Source: Mycobacterium sp. 852002-40037_SCH5390672
GTDB taxonomy: Bacteria > Actinomycetota > Actinomycetes > Mycobacteriales > Mycobacteriaceae
Direction of reading: 5' to 3'
Assembly: GCF_001665875.1 (NCBI RefSeq)
Contig: NZ_LZTA01000041.1
Location: forward strand, 1 to 64,000
Length of the DNA stretch: 64,000 nt
Positions within the stretch are counted from its first letter, which is position 1; each line of letters starts with the position of its first letter. Under the pieces are notes generated by a model that ran no database searches, was not told the origin of the DNA, and was given only the letters and a program-made list of their open reading frames with translations. Shown here one piece after another: positions 27,094 through 35,055 of this stretch. A program made the position numbers and the translations under genes.

Positions 27094-27839
27094 TGAACCA
27101 TCACCCATCGCTACGAAGAGCCGGCAGTCCAGGAACATGGCTGGTAAGTCGCTTCCGCCAGGCCGCGGAGGGGATTGGAGATGAAGCGCCGCAACCTCCG
27201 GCCGTCGCGGCGAGCGAGGCCGACCAGTCCGGCGACGGCTCGACACCAGTCGGCGGGTCACCGGCCACGGACAACGACATGGTGGACGCAGCCGAGCCCG
27301 ACGAGGCACCGGACCAGGACGACGATGGCACCGATGATCTGCGGACCGATGTCCGAAAAGGCCGGCGCGTCAATGTCATTCGCTGGGCCGCTGCCAGCGT
27401 GCTGTCCATCGTGCTCGCGGGTGCGGGATATGAGGGCTGGCTTCTGTTTCAGCAACACCAGAAGGATGTCGCCGCTGCCCAAGCACTCGATGCGGCAAAG
27501 AAGTACATCATCACATTGACCAGTGTGGACACCAACGCTATCGATAAGAACTTCACCGATGTTCTCGACGGCTCAACCGGTGAATTCAAAGACATGTACA
27601 CAAAATCCAGTGCCCAGCTGCGCCAAACTCTCATTGACAACAAGGCCGCGGCGCATGGGAGTGTGATCGAGGCCGCGGTCCAGTCCGCCACCGAAGACAA
27701 GGTCGACGTTGTCTTGTTCGTCGACCAGTCGGTGAGCAATGGGACCGCGCCGGCGCCTCAGCTAGACCGCAGCCGGGTCAAGATGACCATGGAAAAGGTG
27801 GACGGTCGGTGGCTGGCCAGCAAGGTCGAGCTGCCTTGA
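27093..27839 (+). CDS. Mce-associated membrane protein (paralogue)
   Basis: 248 residues from ATG 27093, which overlaps the preceding TGA; ATG 27084 is possible. A long acidic/Pro-rich N-terminus (about 1-90) precedes one helix (WAAASVLSIVLAGAGYEGWLLF) and an NTF2-like domain with GEFKDMYTKSSAQLRQTLIDNKAAAHGSV and DRSRVKMTMEKVDGRWLASKVELP. It clearly matches the protein at 16516-17112 in this domain, so the two come from one duplication. A role in assembling or stabilising the Mce complex is inferred from family and position. Confidence 0.82.
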   Translation: MNHHPSLRRAGSPGTWLVSRFRQAAEGIGDEAPQPPAVAASEADQSGDGSTPVGGSPATDNDMVDAAEPDEAPDQDDDGTDDLRTDVRKGRRVNVIRWAAASVLSIVLAGAGYEGWLLFQQHQKDVAAAQALDAAKKYIITLTSVDTNAIDKNFTDVLDGSTGEFKDMYTKSSAQLRQTLIDNKAAAHGSVIEAAVQSATEDKVDVVLFVDQSVSNGTAPAPQLDRSRVKMTMEKVDGRWLASKVELP

Positions 27840-27864
27840 AACTTTCGTCCCATCAGCGGTTTAC

Positions 27865-28821
27865 TCAAGATCGCCAGGCTTGTCGTGCCACCCGGTAGAA
27901 GTTCCCACCCAGCACAGCCTCGATGTCGCCTGCGCTCCACCCCCTGCGCCGGAGGTGCTCGCCGAGCATGAGGAATGTTTCCGGGGGCATCCACTGGATA
28001 GGGCCCCAGCGGGTGTAGCTGTCGTCGAACAGATGTGGATTGCGCCGCAGTTCGTCGTTGAAATCGGCGGCGTCGAAGGAGAAGTCGGTGCTGACACCGA
28101 CGTGCTCGATGCCGATCAGGCCGACGGCGTATTCCAGATGTCGTGTCATCGCTTCCCGGGTGGGTGTGTTGGGCCCCAGGAAGATGCCGACACCGGTGAT
28201 GCCGACGACGCCGCCGGTTTCCGCGCACGCCCGTGCCTGATCATCGGTGATGTTGCGCGGGTGATCCCAGAGTGCCCGCATGCACGAATGGCTGTAAATG
28301 ACTGGGCCGGTGGATACCTCGCACATATCGAGGCCGGTGCGCGCACTGCAATGCGAACCGTCCGGGACGACGCCGACGGCGTTCAGCTCGGCGACGACGG
28401 CGCGGCCCCATGCGGTCAGACCAGTATCGGTGTGGTCGAGGCAACCGCTGCCGGCGCGGTTCGCGTTGTTATAGGTCGGCAGCAGGGTGCGCACGCCGAG
28501 GTCCGCCAGCCTGCGTACATTGCCGAGATCGTCGTCCAGGGGCCGCGAGTCTTCCAGGTCGAACACCACCGCGATGCGCCCCGCCAGTGCCACCGCGTCC
28601 ACATCACCGAGAGTGGCCGCCAATTCAAGGTCGGGGTGGGCAGCGATCGCGGCACGGTAGTGGCGCAGGAGCGCCATGGCGTCGCTGAAGCTGTGGGGTG
28701 AGTATCCCGCGTTGACCGAAAGCAAAGTGCCGGCGCCCCGTTGGTAGCGAGTCAGCGGGCTGATGTCGGTATCCGCTGTGAGCGGTAGACATGTGTGCTG
28801 GTCCCACAGTGGTGTGGTCAT
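27865..28821 (-). CDS. Membrane dipeptidase-like protein (peptidase M19)
   Basis: 318 residues of the renal-dipeptidase amidohydrolase fold. Recognisable family segments are FDLEDSRPLDDDLGNVRRL, DGSHCS, PVIYSHSCMRAL, GVVGITGVGIFLG, GIEHVGVSTDFSFD and the C-terminal GGNFYRVARQAW. M19 enzymes usually bind two zincs through an HxD near the N-terminus, a Glu and two His. Here the first ligand pair reads His9-Thr-Cys11 instead of HxD. Substrates range from dipeptides to D-amino-acid derivatives. It converges on the Mce-associated gene. Confidence 0.82.
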   Translation of the reverse strand: MTTPLWDQHTCLPLTADTDISPLTRYQRGAGTLLSVNAGYSPHSFSDAMALLRHYRAAIAAHPDLELAATLGDVDAVALAGRIAVVFDLEDSRPLDDDLGNVRRLADLGVRTLLPTYNNANRAGSGCLDHTDTGLTAWGRAVVAELNAVGVVPDGSHCSARTGLDMCEVSTGPVIYSHSCMRALWDHPRNITDDQARACAETGGVVGITGVGIFLGPNTPTREAMTRHLEYAVGLIGIEHVGVSTDFSFDAADFNDELRRNPHLFDDSYTRWGPIQWMPPETFLMLGEHLRRRGWSAGDIEAVLGGNFYRVARQAWRS

Positions 28822-28845
28822 CGGTATGAATTCTTTCCTGGACCG

Positions 28846-29421
28846 CTATCCGGTGTTGGCTGCGAGCGCGGCGTCGATGGTCTTTGCGGACAGCTGGGAC
28901 CAGGGCAGCGGCTGCCGCGGGGCGGGGGGCGGGTCGACCAGTCGGCGATGCCACCAGCCGACGTCCCACCACGTTTCGTGCTTGAAACCCACGCCGTTGA
29001 AGATGCCGACGCGTGTGAAACCCAGCGCTTCGTGCAGTCCTACGCTGGCGGGATTGGGCAGCGCGATACCTGCATAGGCATTGACATAGCCCTGCGCGAC
29101 AAGCAGATTGAGCAAAGCAGCGTAAAGCCGGCGGCCGTGCCCTTGGCGGTGGATCGATTCGTCCAGGTAGAGCGACACATCTGCACACCAACGGTAGGCC
29201 TCCCGCGCCCGGTGCGGGCTCGCATAGGCATACCCCTTGACGCACTCACGATCGGTGACGACCAGCCATGGCAAGCGGGCAAGGGTGTCGGTGATCCTCG
29301 ACCGCATCGTCTCAACATCTGGGGGCGTCGCTTCGAAGGAAATCGCGGTGTCGCGGACGTAGGGCAGATAGATCTCCGCCACCGCACCTGCGTCCTGCGG
29401 CGTCGCCATTCGTACCCTCAT
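28846..29421 (-). CDS. GNAT N-acetyltransferase (phosphinothricin acetyltransferase-like)
   Basis: 191 residues from ATG 29421. The acetyl-CoA loop is RQGHGRRLYAALL, followed by NAYAGIALPN and GLHEALGFTRVGIFNGVGFKHETWWDVGWW, the C-terminal pattern of Pat/Bar-type enzymes that acetylate phosphinothricin or methionine sulfone/sulfoximine. Alternative starts lie at GTG 29427 and ATG 29409. The substrate is not certain. Confidence 0.87.
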   Translation of the reverse strand: MRVRMATPQDAGAVAEIYLPYVRDTAISFEATPPDVETMRSRITDTLARLPWLVVTDRECVKGYAYASPHRAREAYRWCADVSLYLDESIHRQGHGRRLYAALLNLLVAQGYVNAYAGIALPNPASVGLHEALGFTRVGIFNGVGFKHETWWDVGWWHRRLVDPPPAPRQPLPWSQLSAKTIDAALAANTG

Positions 29422-29451
29422 GACCACACAACGCTAGTCGGGCGGCAATGT

Positions 29452-29889
29452 TCAGGAAAATAACTTGGTCATGAGTTTTTCAGCGAGCCGCCGGTGGGTG
29501 GTGTTCTGCGAGGCGGCAAGTCGCCAGCGGCCGTCCGTCCGCACGGCGACACTGGTGTTCACCCGGGCATTGCCCTTATTGCGGCGTCGTGCCGCTCTTA
29601 CCACCGACGCGTTCGCGTGGACCAGCGCGACGTCGACTGTGAGAAACCGGACCTGGGTGATGTCTATTCGCAGCTGTGTTCCCTTGAGGAGCTTTCTGAA
29701 CAGGGGAACATACGATGCCGCGATCGCGTCACACCCCTTGTGGTGGCTCCCCAGAAAGGTGATGTAGTCGGCGTCCGCGGTGAAGACCCCGGCGTAGACC
29801 GCTGGATCGCCTGCGGCCCAGCCTCTTACCTGCCGATCGATGAGCGCACGAATGGCTGCCTCGTCGGCTCGCTGGTCGCCGTTTGTCAC
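29452..29889 (-). CDS. SnoaL/NTF2-like protein (SgcJ/EcaC family)
   Basis: 145 residues of the SgcJ/EcaC branch of the NTF2 superfamily: DEAAIRALIDRQVRGWAAGD at the N-terminus, VFTADADYITFLG, and a WRLAASQNT C-terminal strand. Its ATG overlaps the TGA of the FAD protein upstream by four bases, which predicts linked expression. Members take part in secondary metabolite processing or are of unknown function. Confidence 0.82.
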   Translation of the reverse strand: MTNGDQRADEAAIRALIDRQVRGWAAGDPAVYAGVFTADADYITFLGSHHKGCDAIAASYVPLFRKLLKGTQLRIDITQVRFLTVDVALVHANASVVRAARRRNKGNARVNTSVAVRTDGRWRLAASQNTTHRRLAEKLMTKLFS

Positions 29890-31277
29890 GATGCCTCCCG
29901 CACCCGTTCACGTTGATCGGACTTATGGAGTCGGGCGAACCGCCGCCGCACGTTGGCGCGAAGGATTCGGAGAAGTAGCGCGGGATCCTGCAGTCGCGTC
30001 GGTGGGTCGATGAGGTGGCTGACCCGCAGCAGAAGTTCGGTTACGGCGGTGTCGCAACCGGCGGCATTCAGCAAGGCCCCGACGAATTGGCCCCGCAACC
30101 GCTGGCGCAGGGATCGTTTGCGGCCAGCCGACGGGCCAGCATCGTTGGCCTCATTCCGTGCCCACGTCGGCCCGATGTCGCGTGCCGCGACATGAAAGAA
30201 GCGCTGAGCCAAGTCCGCAACGCCGCCACGCAGACAGTCGCGTAACGCGAGCGCTTGCACAGCCGCCATCGTCATGCCTTGTCCGTAAATGGGATTGGGA
30301 CTGCACAAGGCATCGCCGATGACCAGTAACCCGTCTGGGAAGCTCGGCATCCGGTCGTAGCGCCGCCATATGGCCGCGGGGTTACGGTATGTGGCGATCT
30401 CCCCAACCGCGTGAGCCTGGCGTAGTCCGTCCATGATTTCCCGGGGCAATGCGGCAGCAGCCAGCCCGAGCATTGCGGCGAAATCAGCCGGCGCCCCACC
30501 GGCCTCGACGGTACGGCCGACCGCGAACATCCACGTGTCGTGCTCGCAGGCCAGCAACAGGCCGCCCGGCTTACCTCCGCCACCTAGGTTGAAGACCACC
30601 ATCTGCTTGTCGATGCAGCCCTTGGGCATGGTGAGCAGTTGACTTGAATAGCCCAAGGTGGCGGTGGACCGGGTCTCGGGCGGCCGCCCATAGCCCAGAG
30701 CGTCCAGAAACGCGGGCGTGTGGGCCGCCCGGCCCATGGCGTCAACGACCAAATCAGCTGGCAGGTCGGACACAGTGCCGTTGTCGCGACGCATGATTCG
30801 CACACCGGTGACCACGTCTCCGTCGGCAAGGGGCTCGACCACGTCGTGGCCATCGAGAACCACCACATTGGACAGGCCGGCGACGCGACGGCGCACATGG
30901 AACTCCACGAACGGCCGGCTGGCCAGGCATAACGTCACCGCCGCCGGATCGGCGAATTTGCCCGAACGTTTGAGCTCGTAGCGGCCGACGCGCACATAAA
31001 ACCGCGCCAGGTCCCCGTCGGTGACGACGACGGCACCCGCGGCGCCCAACTCGTCGATCACGCCGGGAAACAGTTCGGCAAGCACTTGCGTGCCGCGCCC
31101 CAGGAACATGTGCACGTGGCGCCCCTGCGGTACGCCCTTGCGGTGAGCCGGATGGCCGAGGAATGTGTCACGCTCTACCACGCTGACTGAATCGTAGAAC
31201 TCCGAAAGCACCCGTGCCGTAAGCAAACCCGCCATTCCGGCGCCCAGCACGACGGCGTGCTCACCCACCGGGCTCAC
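29886..31277 (-). CDS. FAD-dependent oxidoreductase (PHBH/geranylgeranyl-reductase-like)
   Basis: 463 residues from GTG 31277, with GGAGG eight bases upstream. The FAD fold shows VVLGAGMAGLLTARVL at the N-terminus, a DLVVDAMGRAAHTPAFL segment (DG-like motif) and the second FAD contact GLLVIGDALCSPNPIYGQGMTMA. This architecture is shared by group A monooxygenases and halogenase-like reductases. The frame extends to 31499, but the added part lacks coding character. It is coupled to the SnoaL-like gene, so the pair may modify a small lipid or polyketide. Confidence 0.83.
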   Translation of the reverse strand: MSPVGEHAVVLGAGMAGLLTARVLSEFYDSVSVVERDTFLGHPAHRKGVPQGRHVHMFLGRGTQVLAELFPGVIDELGAAGAVVVTDGDLARFYVRVGRYELKRSGKFADPAAVTLCLASRPFVEFHVRRRVAGLSNVVVLDGHDVVEPLADGDVVTGVRIMRRDNGTVSDLPADLVVDAMGRAAHTPAFLDALGYGRPPETRSTATLGYSSQLLTMPKGCIDKQMVVFNLGGGGKPGGLLLACEHDTWMFAVGRTVEAGGAPADFAAMLGLAAAALPREIMDGLRQAHAVGEIATYRNPAAIWRRYDRMPSFPDGLLVIGDALCSPNPIYGQGMTMAAVQALALRDCLRGGVADLAQRFFHVAARDIGPTWARNEANDAGPSAGRKRSLRQRLRGQFVGALLNAAGCDTAVTELLLRVSHLIDPPTRLQDPALLLRILRANVRRRFARLHKSDQRERVREAS

Positions 31278-31549
31278 GGCACGCGCCTCCGCCGTGAACA
31301 CGCGCCAATGCGCTGCGGCGTGAGATCCATGCCACAGCACCATACACGAAGGATAAGTAATTGTTAAGGATATTAAGGATTCGATAAGACGGACTCGACA
31401 GGGTTCGATGGGAAGCTGTAGCGGGCCTTGCCTACGCGGGGGGAACGTCACATGGCGCGACGGCGCCGTTCGTGGGCGCTGACAGGCAGTCCGACGCATA
31501 GTCGTTGCACGACAACGGTGTCCGCGGTGCTGGGCGGTGTAGCGCCCGG
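31278..31549. promoter_or_regulatory. AT-rich promoter region with AAGGAT repeats
   Basis: 272 bp upstream of the FAD gene. AAGGAT occurs at 31349, 31366 and 31375 in the same orientation (intervals 17 and 9 bp) within an unusually AT-rich stretch, 70-105 bp before the GTG. No gene is seen. Confidence 0.4.
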
Positions 31550-32272
31550 TTATGCGATGTCGGGACTGATCATCGACGCAATCGCGCTGCGCGGCACCGA
31601 TACTTGGGTAGCCTCCATCGCCGGCTGTAGCGCGTTCTGGTCGAAGAAGAACACGATCGCATCATTGGTGACCGCGAAACTCTGGTAGCTCGTTGACTGG
31701 AGTCCGGTGGCCGGCGGAATCGATACGGTCGCCCGATACCGGTCGGCCAGGGTCTTCTGCACGATCGGCAAGATTGCCTGTAGCGGTTGAGCTCCCGGCC
31801 GGAACAGCGCATCGAAGGTGATCGGTTGCTGATTGGCCAGGTTGTAGTTGAAGGACTTGTACCACACCAAAGGGTGAACGGCGCCGAGGTTCTGGTGGAT
31901 CTCGGTGACTACCGACTGCGTACCCGTCGCTTGCGGACCGGAGCTGTATCGGGTTCCAGAAACCCTCAACGCCGTCGGCGATTTCAACGAGTTCATTGGT
32001 CCACGGGCGTTGATGAAGTCATCGTCGGCCTTGGCTAAATAGCCGATCATGGCCTGCTCATCGGGGTAGTTAGCGGGAAACACCATGCTGATGTCCGACA
32101 GTGGGCCTACGGCATCGAAGTGGCACATTTGATTCGCATCGACGCTCGCCGGGTCGCACAATTGCGCATCCGCGCTGGCCACGGCGGGACAAGTGAACGC
32201 GGCTGCCGATACAAGGCCTGCCACCGTCGCCGCTACCCACCGTGATCCGATAGGACCGCTGTCAGAATTCAC
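31550..32272 (-). CDS. Secreted DUF3298/RsiV-like protein
   Basis: 240 residues from the second of two adjacent GTG codons (32272), with GGAGG just upstream. A signal peptide ends near VASADA. The mature part has an early Cys pair, a PMNSLKSPTALRVSGTRYSSG segment, HPLVWYKSFNYNLANQQPITFDALF, and the C-terminal AVTNDAIVFFFDQN...VSVPRSAIASMI, the DUF3298 pattern. Its domain plan resembles the protein at 15718-16503. It is probably a free-standing secreted esterase-like or ligand-binding protein; function unknown. Confidence 0.75.
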   Translation of the reverse strand: MNSDSGPIGSRWVAATVAGLVSAAAFTCPAVASADAQLCDPASVDANQMCHFDAVGPLSDISMVFPANYPDEQAMIGYLAKADDDFINARGPMNSLKSPTALRVSGTRYSSGPQATGTQSVVTEIHQNLGAVHPLVWYKSFNYNLANQQPITFDALFRPGAQPLQAILPIVQKTLADRYRATVSIPPATGLQSTSYQSFAVTNDAIVFFFDQNALQPAMEATQVSVPRSAIASMISPDIA

Positions 32273-32384
32273 CACGCCTCCGTTGACTATTGCGCAGGGT
32301 GCATTGTCACAGATCGGCAGGCGCGGATGAACGGATGGTGGACGAGCTATTGGCAACGCCTCTGTGCGGGGGACGTTCGCGATC

Positions 32385-33377
32385 TCATCTCGGTGCGCCC
32401 TGGAGCCCGACCTGCGGCAGTGGCGCGGTGGGCGTGCTGCCCCTCGCGGGCCGACGCCGGCCGGATGCCCTGGTGTTGATCCAGCATGCGAGCCCTCCCA
32501 GCACCAGGCCGACCGCAATACCCGCGTCGGGACGTTGGTCCAGGATGATCCACGACAACACTCCGGCCACCGCGGGAATGACGGCGAACAGCATCGCCAC
32601 CGCCGTCGCGCCATGGGTGTTGATGGCCCGCACGTAGAGGCTCACCGCGAGCGTGGCGTTCAACAGCACCATGCCACTGACGGCGATCACTGCCTTGACG
32701 CCGTCGTGCACGGTGAACGGCGTGACGATCGCGAGCGCCGACGCGGGTATCAACCCCACGGCATTTTGCAGGGCACTCATCACCCGAAAGTCGACGCCGG
32801 TGCAGAATCGCTGTTGGTAGACACCCCCCGCCGAAAGGCCCAGCAGGGCAATGACAAGCAATACGATGACCGGGTCGGCGCCGTGCGTGCTCAGTAGCCT
32901 CCGAGAGCAGGCGGCTAACACCGCGACAACGCCGAGCACCAGAGCAACCGCACGCAGCGGACCGAGCGGTTCCCGCAGGAACATCGCCGCCAGGATCGCG
33001 GTGGCCACCGGATTCATGGCGACCACCACTGCACACAACACCGCCGGCGCTCCGAGCTGAACGGCCTCATACAGGCAGCAGAACTGAACGCCCTGGATCA
33101 GCAGACCGGTCACCAGGACGTGGCCGAATTGCGTTCGTCCGGGCCGGGGGGCCTTGGCCAGCATCGACCAGATCGCCAGAATCGTTGCGGCCAAACTGAA
33201 CCGCAGCACCAGGGCGGCCATCGGTGTCATGGCAAATACCGCCAGCGTGCCGATGGGATATCCGAGTGCGTAAAAGAACGTCACCGCCGTGGCGGTGGTC
33301 ACTGGCATGCGCGGCAGAGCCATGCCACCCATGTTCGCTTGACCGACCGACGCAGTCCAACGATTATTGGCGATCAT
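32385..33377 (-). CDS. EamA-family (DMT) transporter
   Basis: 330 residues with ten hydrophobic segments arranged as two five-helix EamA repeats (the second starts near ADPVIVLLVIALLGLSAGGVYQQ). Such permeases export amino acids or other metabolites. The Arg/Pro-rich C-terminus is cytoplasmic. It is divergent from a LysR regulator, the classic arrangement in which the regulator controls the exporter. Internal ATGs at 33332 and 33323 are alternative starts. Confidence 0.85.
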   Translation of the reverse strand: MIANNRWTASVGQANMGGMALPRMPVTTATAVTFFYALGYPIGTLAVFAMTPMAALVLRFSLAATILAIWSMLAKAPRPGRTQFGHVLVTGLLIQGVQFCCLYEAVQLGAPAVLCAVVVAMNPVATAILAAMFLREPLGPLRAVALVLGVVAVLAACSRRLLSTHGADPVIVLLVIALLGLSAGGVYQQRFCTGVDFRVMSALQNAVGLIPASALAIVTPFTVHDGVKAVIAVSGMVLLNATLAVSLYVRAINTHGATAVAMLFAVIPAVAGVLSWIILDQRPDAGIAVGLVLGGLACWINTRASGRRRPARGSTPTAPLPQVGLQGAPR

Positions 33378-33450
33378 GATTGATCACATCGCCTTATCGG
33401 ACGCCCCCCCAGGGCAGTCGATCTCGCGCCTTGAGGTTGACGATTGATCA
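33378..33450. promoter_or_regulatory. Candidate LysR sites between eamA and lysR
   Basis: GATTGATCA occurs at 33378-33386 and again at 33442-33450, 64 bp apart (close to six helical turns) and in the same orientation. Each contains the palindrome TGATCA. The spacing and divergent context suit LysR tetramer binding. Confidence 0.5.
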
Positions 33451-33478
33451 GACGTGCCGATCGGATTAGAGTGCGCCT

Positions 33479-34330
33479 ATGGCCCAGGTGCTCGACATCG
33501 CGCCGTTGCGCAGTCTCGTCGCGGTTGCCGACTGCGGTGGCTTCCATCGTGCCGCCGCCGCCCTTCACCTCAGCCAGTCCGCGGTCAGCCAGCATCTGCG
33601 CCGAATCGAAGCTGTGGTCGGCGAGCCGATTGTGCAACGCTCCGGGCGTGGGGTCGTGTTCACCGAGGTCGGCCAGAAGGCGCTGCGGCATGCCCGCACG
33701 ATTCTGGCCGCGCACGACACCGCGCTCGACGACCTGGGCGCGACCGAACACAAACTCCTCACGATCGGCGCCACCGAGCACGGCGCTGATGTCATGCTGG
33801 CCGGCCTGTCCCGCGTGTTGCGGGAGCGGCTTCCCGACCGGCGGGTGCGCTTCCGGCTTGACCGCAACGTGTCGCTGGCGGACTCGATCGATCGCGGCTT
33901 GGTCGATCTGGCCATCATGCTCGACGGAGCGGGCCTGGATCGCGCTCACGCGTCGGGACTCGTGCGGTTGCAATGGATTTCAGCGCGCACGCTGACGATT
34001 TCGCCGCGAGACCCGTTGCCGCTGGTGATTTTTTCCGAGCCGTGCACGTTGCGCGAGCCCGCTTTCGCAATTCTGGAGAATCACCACATCGAGTATGAGA
34101 TCGCCGCCGAGTGCAGCGATCTGTCCGGCCTCTACGCGGCGGTGCGTTCTGGGCTCGGAGTAGCGCTGCTGCCGATGATCGGTAAGTTTCCCGATGGGCT
34201 CAGCCACGCCGAGGGACTGCCGTCCGCCAACAGCGCCTCGATACTGGTACGCGGCCGCGCCGGCATCGACCCCGAGCTGCTGGGCACCATCGACAATGCG
34301 GTACGCGACCTGCTGGCCGCCGCAAGCTGA
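33479..34330 (+). CDS. LysR-family transcriptional regulator
   Basis: 283 residues. The N-terminal winged HTH reads LRSLVAVADCGGFHRAAAALHLSQSAVSQHLRRIEAVVGEPI, an unusually clear LysR match, followed by a periplasmic-binding-like effector domain (from about 90). It is divergent from the EamA exporter by 101 bp and presumably activates it in response to the exported compound. Confidence 0.9.
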   Translation: MAQVLDIAPLRSLVAVADCGGFHRAAAALHLSQSAVSQHLRRIEAVVGEPIVQRSGRGVVFTEVGQKALRHARTILAAHDTALDDLGATEHKLLTIGATEHGADVMLAGLSRVLRERLPDRRVRFRLDRNVSLADSIDRGLVDLAIMLDGAGLDRAHASGLVRLQWISARTLTISPRDPLPLVIFSEPCTLREPAFAILENHHIEYEIAAECSDLSGLYAAVRSGLGVALLPMIGKFPDGLSHAEGLPSANSASILVRGRAGIDPELLGTIDNAVRDLLAAAS

Positions 34331-34355
34331 ACCGGCGGTCGGGCGTCCGATCGCC

Positions 34356-34991
34356 TCACCGCTTCCTGACGTCGCGCTCGCCGTCTGGCATCTGCACGGC
34401 GGGAAGAATCAGCGTATCGATCACTTGTCGTATGAACTTGGCGTCGACGCTCTGTCCACTGATGACGCGTAGTAGGCCCATTGCGGTCAGGACGTCAGCG
34501 ATCAATGACCAGTCGCGGGTGGCGGAGATTTCGCCGCGGTCTGCGGCACGAGACAGAACGGCCGACAGCACACGCCTGCCCTTGAAGAGAATCAGGTCAT
34601 CCAACGCGGTGGCGAGTTCGGGGTCGTGCGCGGCCTCCACGGCGACTCGCAGCACGAGGTCATTGGTAATCAAGGAGTTGTCATTGCGCTTGGCGCGCTT
34701 GACAACGGCGTCGAGGTCACCGTCCAGACTGCCGGTATCGGGGGCGTCATCCTCGAGCAGATCGGGTCGCCAATAGACGAGAGCGTCGGTCATCAAGGCG
34801 GCTTTCGACGACCACCGTCGATAAATTGCGGCCTTGCCCACACCGGCCCGTGCCGCAATGTCGTTCATGTTCGTCGCGTCGTAACCGTGCTCGGCCAGTG
34901 AGGCCAACGCGGCGTCGAGGATCGCGGGGTCGCGGGAGCGGTCCAGCCGCCCCTCGGTGCGCTGTCGAAGTTTCGATTCGGGCTCTGCCAT
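34356..34991 (-). CDS. TetR-family regulator in the mmpS-mmpL operon
   Basis: 211 residues from ATG 34991. The HTH is in AILDAALASLAEHGYDATNMNDIAARAGVGKAAIYRRWSSKAAL (about 25-65), and the ligand domain is of the TetR_C_11-like type. It follows mmpL on the same strand after 64 bp, so it is likely the third gene of the mmpS-mmpL-tetR operon and its autorepressor. The perfect palindrome upstream of mmpS is the likely operator. Confidence 0.88.
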   Translation of the reverse strand: MAEPESKLRQRTEGRLDRSRDPAILDAALASLAEHGYDATNMNDIAARAGVGKAAIYRRWSSKAALMTDALVYWRPDLLEDDAPDTGSLDGDLDAVVKRAKRNDNSLITNDLVLRVAVEAAHDPELATALDDLILFKGRRVLSAVLSRAADRGEISATRDWSLIADVLTAMGLLRVISGQSVDAKFIRQVIDTLILPAVQMPDGERDVRKR

Positions 34992-35055
34992 GGGTCCTGG
35001 GCTGTCAATCAACAACGTCGTCGTGGACAGCTTGGCAGACCGGCTGGTATCGGTT

